NCBI RefSeq assembly: GCF_034190915.1
Contig: NW_026947631.1
Location: 496,001 to 560,000 of the forward strand
Length of the DNA stretch: 64,000 bases
Direction: 5' to 3'
Source: Cavia porcellus
Taxonomy: Eukaryota; Chordata; Mammalia; Rodentia; Caviidae
The translations under genes and the position numbers were made by a program. The notes below the pieces were generated by a model, which worked only from the letters and a program-made list of their open reading frames with translations, was not told the origin of the DNA and did no database searches. Below are positions 39,901 through 56,500 of this stretch, piece after piece (positions within the stretch are counted from its first letter, which is position 1; every line of letters begins with the position of its first letter).

Positions 39901-42900
39901 AACCATACAACGCGCACCGCCCCGTGATGTTTTTCTCACTCCTACTAGTGAATGTAATGTAACACACACCCATACAATGCGCACCGCCCCGTGATGTTTT
40001 TCTCACTCCTACTAGTGAATGTAATGTAACACACACCCATACAATGCGCACCGCCCCGTGATGTTTTTCTCACTCCTACTAGTGAATGTAATGTAACACA
40101 CACCCATACAATGCGCACCGCCCCGTGATGTTTTTCTCACTCCTACTAGTGAATGTAATGTAACACACACCCATACAATGCGCACCACCCCGTGATGATT
40201 TTCTCACTCCTACTAGTGAATGTAATGTAACACACACCCATACAATGCGCACCACCCCGTGATGTTTTTCTCACTCCTACTAATGAATGTAATGTAACAC
40301 ACACCCATACAATGCGCACCACCCCGTGATGTTTTTCTCACTCCTACTGGTGAATCTAATGTAACACAAACCCATACAATGCGCACCACCCCGTGATGTT
40401 TTTCTCACTCCTACTAGTGAATGTAATGTAACACACACCCATACAATGGGCACCACCCCGTGATGTTTTTCTCACTCCTACTAGTGAATCTAATGTAACA
40501 CAAACCCATACAGTGTGCACCACCCCGTGATGTTTTTCTCACTCCTACTAGTGAATCTAATGTAACACACACCCATACAATGCGCACCACCCCGTGATGT
40601 TTTTCTCACTCCTACTAGTGAATGTAATGTAACACACACCCATACAATGCGCACCACCCCGTGATGTTTTTCCCACTCCTACTAGTGGATGTAATGTAAC
40701 ACACACCCATACAATGCGCACCACCCCGTGAATTTTTTCTCACTCCTACTAGTGAATGTAATGTAACACACACCCACACAATGCGCACCACCCCGTGATG
40801 TTTTCTCACTCCTGCTAGTGAATGTAATGTAACACACACCCATACAATGCGCACCACCCCGTGATGTTTTTCTCACTCCTACTAGTGAATGTAATGTAAC
40901 ACACACCCATACAATGCGCACCACCCCGTGATGTTTTTCTCACTCCTACTAGTGAATGTAATGTAACACACACCCATGCAATGTGCACCACCCCGTGATG
41001 TTTTTCTCACTCCTACTAGTGAATGTAATGTAACACACACCCATACAATGCGCACCACCCCGTGATGTTTTTCTCACTCCTACTAGTGAATGTAATGTAA
41101 CACACCCATACAATGCGCACCACCCCCTGATGTTTTTCTCACTCCTACTTGTGAATGTAATGTAACACACACCCATACAATGCGCACCACCCCGTGATGT
41201 TTTTCTCACTCCTACTAGTGAATGTAGTGTAACGCACACCCATACAATGCGCACCACCCCGTGATGTTTCTCTCACTCCTACTAGTGAATGTAATGTAAC
41301 AAACACCCATACAATGCGCACCACCCCGTGATGTTTTTCTCACTCCTACTAGTGAATCTAATGTAACACACACCCATACAATGCACACCACCCCGTGATG
41401 ATTTTCTCACTCTTACTAGTGAATCTAATGTAACACACAACCATACAATGCGCACCACCCCGTGATGTTTTTCTCACTCCTACTAGTGAATGTAATGTAA
41501 CACACACCCATACAACGCGCACCACACCGTGATGTTTTTCTCACTCCTACTAGTGAATGTAGTGTAACACACACCCATACAATGCGCACCACCCCGTGAT
41601 GATGTATCACTGCTAGTAGTGAATGTAGTGTAACACACACCCATACAATGCGCACCACCCCGTGATGTTTTTCTCACTCCTACTAGTGAATGTAATGTAA
41701 CACACACCCATACAATGCGCACCACCCCGTGATGATTTTCTCACTCCTACTAGTGAATCTAATGTAACAAACACCCATACAATGCGCACCACCCCGTGAT
41801 GTTTTTCTCACTCCTACTAGTGAATGTAATGTAACACACACCCATACAATGCGCACCACCCCGTGATGTTTTTCTCACTCCTACTAGTGAATGTAATGTA
41901 ACACACACCCATACAATGCGCACCACCCCGTGATGTTTTTCTCACTCCTACTAGTGAATGTAATGTAAAACACACCCATACAATGCGCACCACCCCGTGA
42001 TGTTTTTCTCACTCCGACTAGTGAATGTAATGTAACACACACCCATACAATGCGCACCACCCCGTGATGTTTTTCTCACTCCTACTAGTGAATTTAATGT
42101 AACACACACCCATACAATGCACACCACCCCGTGATGTTTTTCTCACTCCTACTAGTGAATGTAATGTAACACACACCGATACAATGCCCACCACCCCGTG
42201 ATGTTTTTCTCACTCCTACTAGTGAATGTAATGTAACACACACCCATACAATGCGCACCACCCCGTGATGTTTTTCTCACTCCTACTAGTGAATGTAATG
42301 TAACACACACCCATACAATGCGCACCACCACGTGATGTTTTTCTCACTCCTACTAGTGAATGGAATGTAACACACACCCATACAATGCGCACCACCCCGT
42401 GATGTTTTTCTCACTCCTACTAGTGAATGGAATGTAACACACACCCATACAATGCGCACCACCCCGTGATGTTTTTCTCACTCCTGCTAGTGAATGTAAT
42501 GTAACACACAACCATACAATGCGCACCACCCCGTGATGATTTTCTCACTCCTACTAGTGAATCTAATGTAACACACAAGCACACAATGCGCACCACCCCG
42601 TGATGTTTTTTTCACTCCTGCTAGTGAATGTAATGTAACACACAACCATACAATGCGCACCACCCCGTGATGATTTTCTCACTCCTACTAGTGAATCTAA
42701 TGTAACACACAAGCACACAATGCGCACCACCCCGTGATGTTTTTTTCACTCCTGCTAGTGAATGTAATGTAACACACACCCATACAATGCGCACCACCCC
42801 GTGATGTTTTTCTCACTCCTACTAGTGAATGTAATGTAACACACACCCATACAATGCGCACCACCCCGTGATGTTTTTCTCACTCCTACTAGTGAATGTA

Positions 42901-45900
42901 ATGTAACACACACCCGTACAATGCGCACCACCCCGTGATGTTTTTCTCACTCCTACTAGTGAATGTAATGTAACACACACCCATACAATGCGCACCACCC
43001 TGTGATGTTTTTCTCACTCCGACTAGTGAATGTAATGTAACACACAGCCATACAATGCGCACCACCCCGTGATATTTTCTCACTCCTACTAGTGAATGTA
43101 ATGTAACACACACCCATACAATGCACACCACCCCGTGATGTTTTTCTCACTCCTACTAGTGAATGTAATGTAACACACACCCATACAATGCCCACCACCC
43201 CGTGATGTTTTTCTCACTCCTACTAGTGAATGTAATGTAACACACACCCATACAATGGGCACCACCCCGTGATGTTTTTCTCACTCGTACTAGTGAATGT
43301 AATGTAACACACACCCATACAATGCGCACCACCACGTGATGTTTTTCTCACTCCTACTAGTGAATGGAATGTAACACACACCCATACAATGCGCACCACC
43401 CCGTGATGTTTTTCTCACTCCTACTAGTGAATGGAATGTAACACACACCCATACAATGCGCACCACCCCGTGATGTTTTTCTCACTCCTGCTAGTGAATG
43501 TAATGTAACACACAACCATACAATGCGCACCACCCCGTGATGTTTTTCTCAGTCCTACCAGTGAATGTAATGTAACACACACCCATACAATGCGCACCAC
43601 CCCGTGATGTTTCTCTCACTCCTACCAGTGAATGTAATGTAACGCACACCCATAAAATGCGCACCACCCCGTGATGTTTTTCTCACTCCTACTAGTGAAT
43701 GTAATGTAACACACACCCATACAATGCGCACCACCACTTGATGTTTTTCTCACTCCTACTAGTGAATGGAATGTAACACACACCCATACAATGCGCACCA
43801 CTCGTGATGTTTTTCTCACTCCTACTAGTGAATGGAATGTAACACACACCCATACAATGCGCACCACCCCGTGATGTTTTTCTCACTCCTACTAGTGAAT
43901 GTAATGTAACACGCACCCATACAATGCGCACCACCCCGTGATGTTTTTCTCACTCCTACTAGTGAATGTAATGTAACGCACACCCATACAATGCGCACCA
44001 CCACGTGATGTTTTTCTCACTCCTACTAGTGAATGGAATGTAACACACACCCATACAATGCGCACCACCCCGTGATGTTTTTCTCACTCCTACTAGTGAA
44101 TGTAATGTAACACACACCCATACAATGCGCACCACCCCGTGATGTTTTTCTCAGTCCTACCAGTGAATGTAATGTAACACACACCCATACAATGCGCACC
44201 AGCCCGTGATGTTTCTCTCACTCCTACCAGTGAATGTAATGTAACGCACACCCATAAAATGCGCACCACCCCGTGATGTTTCTCTCATTCCTACCAGTGA
44301 ATCTACTGTAACACACACCCATACAATGCGCACCACCCCGTGATCTTTTTCTCACTCCTAGTAGTGAATCTAATGTAACACACACCCATACATTGCGCAC
44401 CACCCCGTGATGATTTTCTCACTCCTAGTAGTAAATCTAATGTAACAAACACCCATACAATGCGCACCACCCTGTGATGTTTTTCTCACTCCTACTAGTG
44501 AATGTAATGTAACACACACCCATACAATGCGCACCACCCCGTGATGTTTTTCTCACACCTACTAGTGAATGTAATGTAACACACCCCCATACAATGCGCA
44601 CCACCCCGTGATGTTTTTCGCACTCCTAGTAGTGAATGTAATGTAACACACACCCATACAATGCGCACCACCCCGTGATGTTTTTCTCACTCCTACTAGT
44701 GAATCTAATGTAACACTCACCCATACAATGCGCACCACACCGTGATGTTTTTCTCACTCGTACTAGTGAATGTCATGTAACACACACCCATACAATGCGC
44801 ACCACCCCGTGATGTTTTTCTCACTCCTACTAGTGAATGTAATGTAACACACACCCATACAATGTGCACCACCCCGTGATGTTTTTCTCACTCCTACTAG
44901 TGAATGTAATGTAACGCTGACCCATACAATGCCCACCACCCCGTGATGTTTTTCTCACTCCTACTAGTGAATGTAATGTAACACACACCCATACAATGCG
45001 CACCACCCCGTGATGTTTTTCTCACTCCTACTAGTGAATGTAATGTAACACACACCCATACAATGCGCACCACCCCGTGATGTTTTTCTCACTCCTACTA
45101 GTGAATGGAATGTAACACACACCCATACAATGCGCACCACCCCGTGATGATTTTCTCACTCCTACTAGTGAATGTAATGTAACACACACCCATACAATGC
45201 GCACCACCCCGTGATGTTTTTCTCACTCCTACTAATGAATGTAATGTAACACACACCCATACAATGCGCACCACCCCGTGATGTTTTTCTCACTCCTACT
45301 AGTGAATGTAATGTAACACACACCCATACAATGCGCACCACCCCGTGATGTTTTTCTCACTCCTACTAGTGAATCTAATGTAACACACACCCATACAATG
45401 CGCACCACCCCGTGATGTTTTTCTCACTCCTACTATGAATGTAATGTAACACACACCCATACAATGCGCACCACCCCGTGATGATTTTCTCACTCCGAGT
45501 AGTGAATCTAATGTAACAAACACCCATACAATGCGCACCACCCCGTGATGATTTTCTCACTCCTACTAGTGAATGTAATGTAACACACACCCATACAATG
45601 CGCACGACCCCGTGATGTTTTTCTCACTCCTACTAGTGAATGTAATGTAACACACACCCATACAATGCGCACCACCCCGTGATGTTTTCCTCACTCGTAC
45701 TAGTGAATGTAATGTAACACACACCCATAAAATGCGCACCACCGCGTGATGTTTTTCTCACTCCTAGTAGTGAATCTAATGTAACACACACCCATACAAT
45801 GCGCACCAGCCCCTGATGTTTTTCTCACTGCTCCTAGTGAATGTAATGTAACACACCCATACAATGCGCACCACCCCGTGATGTTTTTCTCACTCCTACT

Positions 45901-46740
45901 AGTGAATCTAATGTAACACACACCCATACAACACGCACCACCCCGTGATGATTTTCTCACTCCTACTAGTGAATGGAATGTAACACACACCCATACAACG
46001 CGCACCACCCCGTGATGATTTTCTCACTCCTTCTAGTGAATGAAATGTAACACACACCCATACAACGCGCACCACCCCGTGATGTTTTTCTCACTCCTAC
46101 TAGTGAATGTAATTTTACACACACCCATACAACGCGCACCGCCCCGTGATGTTTTTCTCACTCCTAATAGTGAATGTAATGTAACACACACCCATACAAC
46201 GCGCACCGCCCCGTGATGTTTTTCTCACTCCTACTAGTGAATGTAATGTAACACACACCCATACAACGCGCACCGCCCCGTGATGTTTTTCTCACTCCTA
46301 CTACTGAATGTAATGTAACACACACCCATACAATGCGCACCACCCCGTGATGTTTTACTCACTCCTACTATTGAATGTATTGTAACACACACCCATACAA
46401 TGCGCACCACCCCGTGATGTTTTTCTCATCCTACTAGTGAATGTAATGTAACACACACCCATACAATGCGCACCACCCCGTGATGTTTTTCTCACTCCTT
46501 CTAGTGAATGTAATGTAACACACACCCATACAATGCGCACCACCCCGTGATGTTTTTCTCACTCCTACTAGTGAATGTAATGTAACACACACCCATACAA
46601 TGCGCACCACCCCGTGATGTTTTTCTCACTCCTACTAGTGAATGTAATGTAACACACACCCATACAATGCGCACCACCCCGTGATGTTTTTCTCACTCCT
46701 ACTAGTGAATGTAATGTAACACACACCCATACAATGCGCA
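36920..46740. repeat. About 11-kb macro-repeat, copy 1
   Basis: Matches about 47556-57840 with offsets of 10,636 bp (36920-38690), 10,971 bp (about 38700-38910), 11,105 bp (38950-41370) and 11,104 bp (to 46400). Shared rare marks are GCGCACGACCCCG (36971 and 47607), GTAGTGTAACGCAC (41226 and 52331), GATATTTTCTCAC (43071 and 54175) and TAACGCTGACCC (44912 and 56016). Compared with copy 2 it lacks five monomers after 38690 and two after 38920. It contains two 17-mer HOR fragments (38950 and 45297) and a long set B section. Confidence 0.87.
37434..37725. repeat. Run of five CpG-rich monomers
   Basis: Five adjacent units carry GCGCACCGCCCCG instead of GCGCACCACCCCG. The first four also have CAACGCGC instead of CAATGCGC, which gives four CpGs within about 16 bases instead of two. 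Comparable runs of three to five units lie near 4649, 12074, 18841, 25465, 32021, 34692, 39841, 46137, 48078, 50947, 57240 and 59167. They always sit between the HOR block and the following section. Confidence 0.88.
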
Positions 46741-47555
46741 CCACCCCGTGATGATTTTCTCACTCCTACTAGTGAATGTAATGTAACACACACCCATACA
46801 ATGCGCACCACCCCGTGATGTTTTTCTCACTCCTACTAATGAATGTAATGTAACACACACCCATACAATGCGCACCACCCCGTGATGTTTTTCTCACTCC
46901 TGCTAGTGAATGTAATGTAACACACAACCATACAATGCGCACCACCCCGTGATGATTTTCTCACTCCTACTAGTGAATCTAATGTAACACACAAGCACAC
47001 AATGCGCACCACCCCGTGATGTTTTTTTCACTCCTGCTAGTGAATGTAATGTAACACACAACCATACAATGCGCACCACCCCGTGATGATTTTCTCACTC
47101 CTACTAGTGAATCTAATGTAACACACAAGCACACAATGCGCACCACCCCGTGATGTTTTTTTCACTCCTGCTAGTGAATGTAATGTAACACACACCCATA
47201 CAATGCGCACCACCCCGTGATGTTTTTCTCACTCCTACTAGTGAATGTAATGTAACACACACCCATACAATGCGCACCACCCCGTGCTTTTTTTCTCACT
47301 CCTACTAGTGAATGTAATGTAACACACACCCATACAATGCGCACCACCCCGTGATGTTTTTCTCACTCCTACTAGTGAATCTAATGTAACACACACCCAT
47401 ACAACGCGCACCACCCCGTGATGTTTTTCTCACTCCTACTATGAATGTAATGTAACACACACCCATACAATGCGCACCACCCCGTGATGATTTTCTCACT
47501 CCGACTAGTGAATCTAATGTAACAAACACCCATACAATGCGCACCACCCCGTGAT
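46741..47555. repeat. Linker between 11-kb macro-copies
   Basis: About 12 monomers: GATGATTTT, ACTAATGAATG (46837), CCTGCTAG with ACAACCATAC, then the doubled CACACAAGCACACAATG module near 46988 and 47122, each followed by a seven-T run. A unit with CCCGTGCTTTTTTTC near 47285 is unique in this window. A 17-mer HOR start follows at about 47303 (TACTATGAATG near 47439), which matches 31181 onward at an offset of 16,122 bp. Confidence 0.82.
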
Positions 47556-50500
47556 GTTTTTCTCACTCCTACTAGTGAATGTAATGTAACACACACCCAT
47601 ACAATGCGCACGACCCCGTGATGTTTTTCTCACTCCTACTAGTGAATGTAATGTAACACACACCCATACAATGCGCACCACCCCGTGATGTTTTCCTCAC
47701 TCGTACTAGTGAATGTAATGTAACACACACCCATAAAATGCGCACCACCGCGTGATGTTTATCTCACTCCTAGTAGTGAATCTAATGTAACACACACCCA
47801 TACAATGCGCACCAGCCCCTGATGTTTTTCTCACTGCTCCTAGTGAATGTAATGTAACACACCCATACAATGCGCACCACCCCGTGATGTTTTTCTCACT
47901 CCTACTAGTGAATCTAATGTAACACACACCCATACAACACGCACCACCCCGTGATGATTTTCTCACTCCTACTAGTGAATGTAATGTAACACACACCCAT
48001 ACAACGCGCACCACCCCGTGATGATTTTCTCACTCCTACTAGTGAATGAAATGTAACACACACCCATACAACGCGCACCGCCCCGTGATGTTTTTCTCAC
48101 TCCTACTAGTGAATGTAATTTTACACACAACCATACAACGCGCACCGCCCCGTGATGTTTTTCTCACTCCTAATAGTGAATGTAATGTAACACACACCCA
48201 TACAACGCGCACCGCCCCGTGATGTTTTTCTCACTCCTACTAGTGAATGTAATGTAACACACACCCATACAACGCGCACCGCCCCGTGATGTTTTTCTCA
48301 CTCCTACTAGTCAATGTAATGTAACACACACCCATACAATGCGCACCGCCCCGTGATGTTTTTCTCACTCCTACTAGTGAATGTAATGTAACACACACCC
48401 ATACAATGCGCACCACCCCGTGATGATTTTCTCACTCCTACTAGTGAATGTAATGTAACACACACCCATACAATGCGCACCACCCCGTGATGATTTTCTC
48501 ACTCCTACTAGTGAATGTAATGTAACACACACCCATACAATGCGCACCACCCCGTGATGTTTTTCTCACTCCTACTAGTGAATGTAATGTAACACACACC
48601 CATACAATGCGCACCACCCCGTGATGTTTTTCTCACTCCTACTAGTGAATGGAATGTAACACAAACCCATACAATGCGCACCACCCCGTGATGTTTTTCT
48701 CACTCCTACTAGTGAATGTAATGTAACACACACCCATACAATGCGCACCACCCCGTGATGTTTTTCTCACTCCTACTAGTGAATCTAATGTAACACAAAC
48801 CCATAGAATGCGCACCACCCCGTGATGTTTTTCTCACTCCTACTAGTGAATCTAATGTAACACACACCCATACAATGCGCACCACCCCGTGATGTTTTTC
48901 TCACTCCTACTAGTGAATGTAATGTAACACACACCCATACAATGCGCACCACCCCGTGATGTTTTTCTCACTCCTACTAGTGAATGGAATGTAACACACA
49001 CCCATACAATGCGCACCACCCCGTGAATTTTTTCTCCCTCCTACTAGTGAATGTAATGTAACACACACCCATACAATCCGCACCACCCCGTGATGATTTT
49101 CTCACTCCTACTAGTGAATCTAATGTAACAAACACCCATACAATGCGCACCACCCCGTGATGTTTTTCTCACTCCTACTAGTGAATGTAATGTAACACAC
49201 ACCCATACAATGCGCACCACCCCGTGATGTTTTACTCACTCCTACTATTGAATGTATTGTAACACACACCCATACAATGCGCACCACCCCGTGATGTTTT
49301 TCTCATCCTACTAGTGAATGTAATGTAACACACACCCATACAATGCGCACCACCCCGTGATGTTTTTCTCACTCCTTCTAGTGAATGTAATGTAACACAC
49401 ACCCATACAATGCGCACCACCCCGTGATGTTTTTCTCACTCCTACTAGTGAATGTAATGTAACACACACCCATACAATGCGCACCACCCCGTGATGTTTT
49501 TCTCACTCCTACTAGTGAATGTAATGTAACACACACCCATACAATGCGCACCACCCCGTGATGTTTTTCTCACTCCTACTAGTGAATGTAATGTAACACA
49601 CACCCATACAATGCGCACCACCCCGTGATGTTTTTCTCACTCCTACTAGTGTATGTAATGTAACACACACCCATACAATGCCCTAAACCCCGTGATGTTT
49701 TTCTCACTCCTACTAGTGAATGTAATGTAACACACACCCATACAATGCGCACCACCCCGTGATATTTTTCTCACTCCTACTAGTGAATGTAATGTAACAC
49801 ACACCCATACAATGCGCACTACCCCGTGATGATTTTCTCACTCCTACTAGTGAATCTAATGTAACAAACACACATACAATGCGCACCACCCCGTGATGTT
49901 TTTCTCACTCCTACTAGTGAATGTAATGTAACACACACCCATACAATGCGCACCACCCCGTGATGTTTTTCTCACTCCTACTAGTGAATGTAATGTAACA
50001 CACACCCATACAATGCGCACCACCCCGTGATGTTTTTCTCACTCGTACTAGTGAATCTAATGTAACACACACCCATACAATGCGCACCACCCCGTGATGT
50101 TTTTATCACTCCTACTATGAATGTAATGTAACACACACCCATACAATGCGCACCACCCCGTGATGATTTTCTCACTCCTACTAGTGAATCTAATGTAACA
50201 AACACCCATACAATGCGCACCACCCCGTGATGTTTTTCTCACTCCTACTAGTGAATGTAATGTAACACACACCCATACAATGCGCACCACCCCGTGATGT
50301 TTTTCTCACTCCTACTAGTGAATGTAATGTAACACACACCCATACAATGCGCACCACCCCTTGATGTTTTCCTCACTCGTACTAGTGAATGTAATGTAAC
50401 ACACACCCATAAAATGCGCACCACCGCGTGATGTTTTTCTCACTCCTAGTAGTGAATCTAATGTAACACACACCCATACAATGCGCACCACCCCGTGATG

Positions 50501-53500
50501 TTTTTCTCACTGCTACTAGTGAATGTAATGTAACACACCCATACAATGCGCACCACCCCGTGATATTTTTGTCACTCCTACTAGTGAATGTAATGTAACA
50601 CACACCCATACAATGCGCACCACCCCGTGATGTTTTTCTCACTCCTACTAGTGAGTGTAATGTAACACACACCCATAGAACGCGCACCACCCAGTGATGT
50701 TTTTCTCACTCCTACTAGAGAATCTAATGTAACACACACCCATACAACGCGCACCACCCCGTGATGTTTTTCTCACTCCTACTAGTGAATGTAATGTAAC
50801 ACACACCCATACAATGCGCACCACCCCGTGATGATTTTCTCACTCCTACTAGTGAATGTAATGTAACACACACCCATACAACCCGCACCACCCCGTGATG
50901 TTTTTCTCACTCCTACTAGTGAATGTAATGTAACACACACCCATACAACGCGCACCGCCCCGTGATGTTTTTCTCACTCCTACTAGTGAATGTAATGTAA
51001 CACACAACCATACAACGCGCACCGCCCCGTGATGTTTTTCTCACTCCTACTAGTGAATGTAATGTAACACACACCCATACAATGCGCACCGCCCCGTGAT
51101 GTTTTTCTCACTCCTACTAGTGAATGTAATGTAACACACACCCATACAATGCGCACCGCCCCGTGATGTTTTTCTCACTCCTACTAGTGAATGTAATGTA
51201 ACACACACCCATACAATGCGCACCGCCCCGTGATGTTTTTCTCACTCCTACTAGTGAATGTAATGTAACACACACCCATACAATGCGCACCACCCCGTGA
51301 TGATTTTCTCACTCCTACTAGTGAATGTAATGTAACACACACCCATACAATGCGCACCACCCCGTGATGTTTTTCTCACTCCTACTAATGAATGTAATGT
51401 AACACACACCCATACAATGCGCACCACCCCGTGATGTTTTTCTCACTCCTACTGGTGAATCTAATGTAACACAAACCCATACAATGCGCACCACCCCGTG
51501 ATGTTTTTCTCACTCCTACTAGTGAATGTAATGTAACACACACCCATACAATGGGCACCACCCCGTGATGTTTTTCTCACTCCTACTAGTGAATCTAATG
51601 TAACACAAACCCATACAGTGTGCACCACCCCGTGATGTTTTTCTCACTCCTACTAGTGAATCTAATGTAACACACACCCATACAATGCGCACCACCCAGT
51701 GATGTTTTTCTCACTCCTACTAGTGAATGTAATGTAACACACACCCATACAATGCGCACCACCCCGTGATGTTTTTCCCACTCCTACTAGTGGATGTAAT
51801 GTAACACACACCCATACAATGCGCACCACCCCGTGAATTTTTTCTCACTCCTACTAGTGAATGTAATGTAACACACACCCACACAATGCGCACCACCCCG
51901 TGATGTTTTCTCACTCCTGCTAGTGAATGTAATGTAACACACACCCATACAATGCGCACCACCCCGTGATGTTTTTCTCACTCCTACTAGTGAATGTAAT
52001 GTAACACACACCCATACAATGCGCACCACCCCGTGATGTTTTTCTCACTCCTACTAGTGAATGTAATGTAACACACACCCATGCAATGTGCACCACCCCG
52101 TGATGTTTTTCTCACTCCTACTAGTGAATGTAATGTAACACACACCCATACAATGCGCACCACCCCGTGATGTTTTTCTCACTCCTACTAGTGAATGTAA
52201 TGTAACACACCCATACAATGCGCACCACCCCCTGATGTTTTTCTCACTCCTACTTGTGAATGTAATGTAACACACACCCATACAATGCGCACCACCCCGT
52301 GATGTTTTTCTCACTCCTACTAGTGAATGTAGTGTAACGCACACCCATACAATGCGCACTACCCCGTGATGTTTCTCTCACTCCTACTAGTGAATGTAAT
52401 GTAACAAACACCCATACAATGCGCACCACCCCGTGATGTTTTTCTCACTCCTACTAGTGAATCTAATGTAACACACACCATACAATGCACACCACCCCGT
52501 GATGATTTTCTCACTCTTACTAGTGAATCTAATGTAACACACAACCATACAATGCGCACCACCCCGTGATGTTTTTCTCACTCCTACTAGTGAATGTAAT
52601 GTAACACACACCCATACAACGCGCACCACACCGTGATGTTTTTCTCACTCCTACTAGTGAATGTAGTGTAACACACACCCATACAATGCGCACCACCCCG
52701 TGATGATGTATCACTGCTAGTAGTGAATGTAGTGTAACACACACCCATAAAATGCGCACCACCCCGTGATGTTTTTCTCACTCCTACTAGTGAATGTAAT
52801 GTAACACACACCCATACAATGCGCACCACCCCGTGATGATTTTCTCACTCCTACTAGTGAATCTAATGTAACAAACACCCATACAATGCGCACCACCCCG
52901 TGATGTTTTTCTCACTCCTACTAGTGAATGTAATGTAACACACACCCATACAATGCGCACCACCCCGTGATGTTTTTCTCACTCCTACTAGTGAATGTAA
53001 TGTAACACACACCCATACAATGCGCACCACCCCGTGATGTTTTTCTCACTCCTACTAGTGAATGTAATGTAAAACACACCCATACAATGCGCACCACCCC
53101 GTGATGTTTTTCTCACTCCGACTAGTGAATGTAATGTAACACACACCCATACAATGCGCACCACCCCGTGATGTTTTTCTCACTCCTACTAGTGAATTTA
53201 ATGTAACACACACCCATACAATGCACACCACCCCGTGATGTTTTTCTCACTCCTACTAGTGAATGTAATGTAACACACACCGATACAATGCCCACCACCC
53301 CGTGATGTTTTTCTCACTCCTACTAGTGAATGTAATGTAACACACACCCATACAATGCGCACCACCCCGTGATGTTTTTCTCACTCCTACTAGTGAATGT
53401 AATGTAACACACACCCATACAATGCGCACCACCACGTGATGTTTTTCTCACTCCTACTAGTGAATGGAATGTAACACACACCCATACAATGCGCACCACC

Positions 53501-56500
53501 CCGTGATGTTTTTCTCACTCCTACTAGTGAATGGAATGTAACACACACCCATACAATGCGCACCACCCCGTGATGTTTTTCTCACTCCTGCTAGTGAATG
53601 TAATGTAACACACAACCATACAATGCGCACCACCCCGTGATGATTTTCTCACTCCTACTAGTGAATCTAATGTAACACACAAGCACACAATGCGCACCAC
53701 CCCGTGATGTTTTTTTCACTCCTGCTAGTGAATGTAATGTAACACACAACCATACAATGCGCACCACCCCGTGATGATTTTCTCACTCCTACTAGTGAAT
53801 CTAATGTAACACACAAGCACACAATGCGCACCACCCCGTGATGTTTTTTTCACTCCTGCTAGTGAATGTAATGTAACACACACCCATACAATGCGCACCA
53901 CCCCGTGATGTTTTTCTCACTCCTACTAGTGAATGTAATGTAACACACACCCATACAATGCGCACCACCCCGTGATGTTTTTCTCACTCCTACTAGTGAA
54001 TGTAATGTAACACACACCCGTACAATGCGCACCACCCCGTGATGTTTTTCTCACTCCTACTAGTGAATGTAATGTAACACACACCCATACAATGCGCACC
54101 ACCCTGTGATGTTTTTCTCACTCCGACTAGTGAATGTAATGTAACACACAGCCATACAATGCGCACCACCCCGTGATATTTTCTCACTCCTACTAGTGAA
54201 TGTAATGTAACACACACCCATACAATGCACACCACCCCGTGATGTTTTTCTCACTCCTACTAGTGAATGTAATGTAACACACACCCATACAATGCCCACC
54301 ACCCCGTGATGTTTTTCTCACTCCTACTAGTGAATGTAATGTAACACACACCCATACAATGGGCACCACCCCGTGATGTTTTTCTCACTCCTACTAGTGA
54401 ATGTAATGTAACACACACCCATACAATGCGCACCACCACGTGATGTTTTTCTCACTCCTACTAGTGAATGGAATGTAACACACACCCATACAATTCGCAC
54501 CACCCCGTGATGTTTTTCTCACTCCTACTAGTGAATGGAATGTAACACACACCCATACAATGCGCACCACCCCGTGATGTTTTTCTCACTCCTGCTAGTG
54601 AATGTAATGTAACACACAACCATACAATGCGCACCACCCCGTGATGTTTTTCTCAGTCCTACCAGTGAATGTAATGTAACACACACCCATACAATGCGCA
54701 CCACCCCGTGATGTTTCTCTCACTCCTACCAGTGAATGTAATGTAACGCACACCCATAAAATGCGCACCACCCCGTGATGTTTTTCTCACTCCTACTAGT
54801 GAATGTAATGTAACACACACCCATACAATGCGCACCACCACTTGATGTTTTTCTCACTCCTACTAGTGAATGGAATGTAACACACACCCATACAATGCGC
54901 ACCACCCCTGATGTTTTTCTCACTCCTACTAGTGAATGGAATGTAACACACACCCATACAATGCGCACCACCCCGTGATGTTTTTCTCACTCCTACTAGT
55001 GAATGTAATGTAACACGCACCCATACAATGCGCACCACCCCGTGATGTTTTTCTCACTCCTACTAGTGAATGTAATGTAACGCACACCCATACAATGCGC
55101 ACCAACACGTGATGTTTTTCTCACTCCTACTAGTGAATGGAATGTAACACACACCCATACAATGCGCACCACCCCGTGATGTTTTTCTCACTCCTACTAG
55201 TGAATGTAATGTAACACACACCCATACAATGCGCACCACCCCGTGATGTTTTTCTCAGTCCTACCAGTGAAAGTAATGTAACACACACCCATACAATGCG
55301 CACCAGCCCGTGATGTTTCTCTCACTCCTACCAGTGAATGTAATGTAACGCACACCCATAAAATGCGCACCACCCCGTGATGTTTCTCTCATTCCTACCA
55401 GTGAATCTAATGTAACACACACCCATACAATGCGCACCACCCCGTGATGTTTTTCTCACTCCTAGTAGTGAATCTAATGTAACACACACCCATACAATGC
55501 GCACCACCCCGTGATGATTTTCTCACTCCTAGTAGTAAATCTAATGCAACAAACACCCATACAATGCGCACCACCCTGTGATGTTTTTCTCACTCCTACT
55601 AGTGAATGTAATGTAACACACACCCATACAATGCGCACCACCCCGTGATGTTTTTCTCACACCTACTAGTGAATGTAATGTAACACACCCCCATACAATG
55701 CGCACCACCCTGTGATGTTTTTCGCACTCCTAGTAGTGAATATAATGTAACACACACCCATACAATGCGCACCACCCCGTGATGTTTTTCTCACTCCTAC
55801 TAGTGAATCTAATGTAACACTCACCCATACAATGCGCACCACCCCGTGATGTTTTTCTCACTCGTACTAGTGAATGTCATGTAACACACACCCATACAAT
55901 GCGCACCACCCCGTGATGTTTTTCTCACTCCTACTAGTGAATGTAATGTAACACACACCCATACAATGTGCACCACCCCGTGATGTTTTTCTCACTCCTA
56001 CTAGTGAATGTAATGTAACGCTGACCCATACAATGCCCACCACCCCGTGATGTTTTTCTCACTCCTACTAGTGAATGTAATGTAACACACACCCATACAA
56101 TGCGCACCACCCCGTGATGTTTTTCTCACTCCTACTAGTGAATGTAATGTAACACACACCCATACAATGCGCACCACCCCGTGATGTTTTTCTCACTCCT
56201 ACTAGTGAATGGAATGTAACACACACCCATACAATGCGCACCACCCCGTGATGATTTTCTCACTCCTACTAGTGAATGTAATGTAACACACACCCATACA
56301 ATGCGCACCACCCCGTGATGTTTTTCTCACTCCTACTAATGAATGTAATGTAACACACACCCATACAATGCGCACCACCCCGTGATGTTTTTCTCACTCC
56401 TACTAGTGAATGTAATGTAACACACACCCATACAATGCGCACCACCCCGTGATGTTTTTCTCACTCCTACTAGTGAATCTAATGTAACACACACCCATAC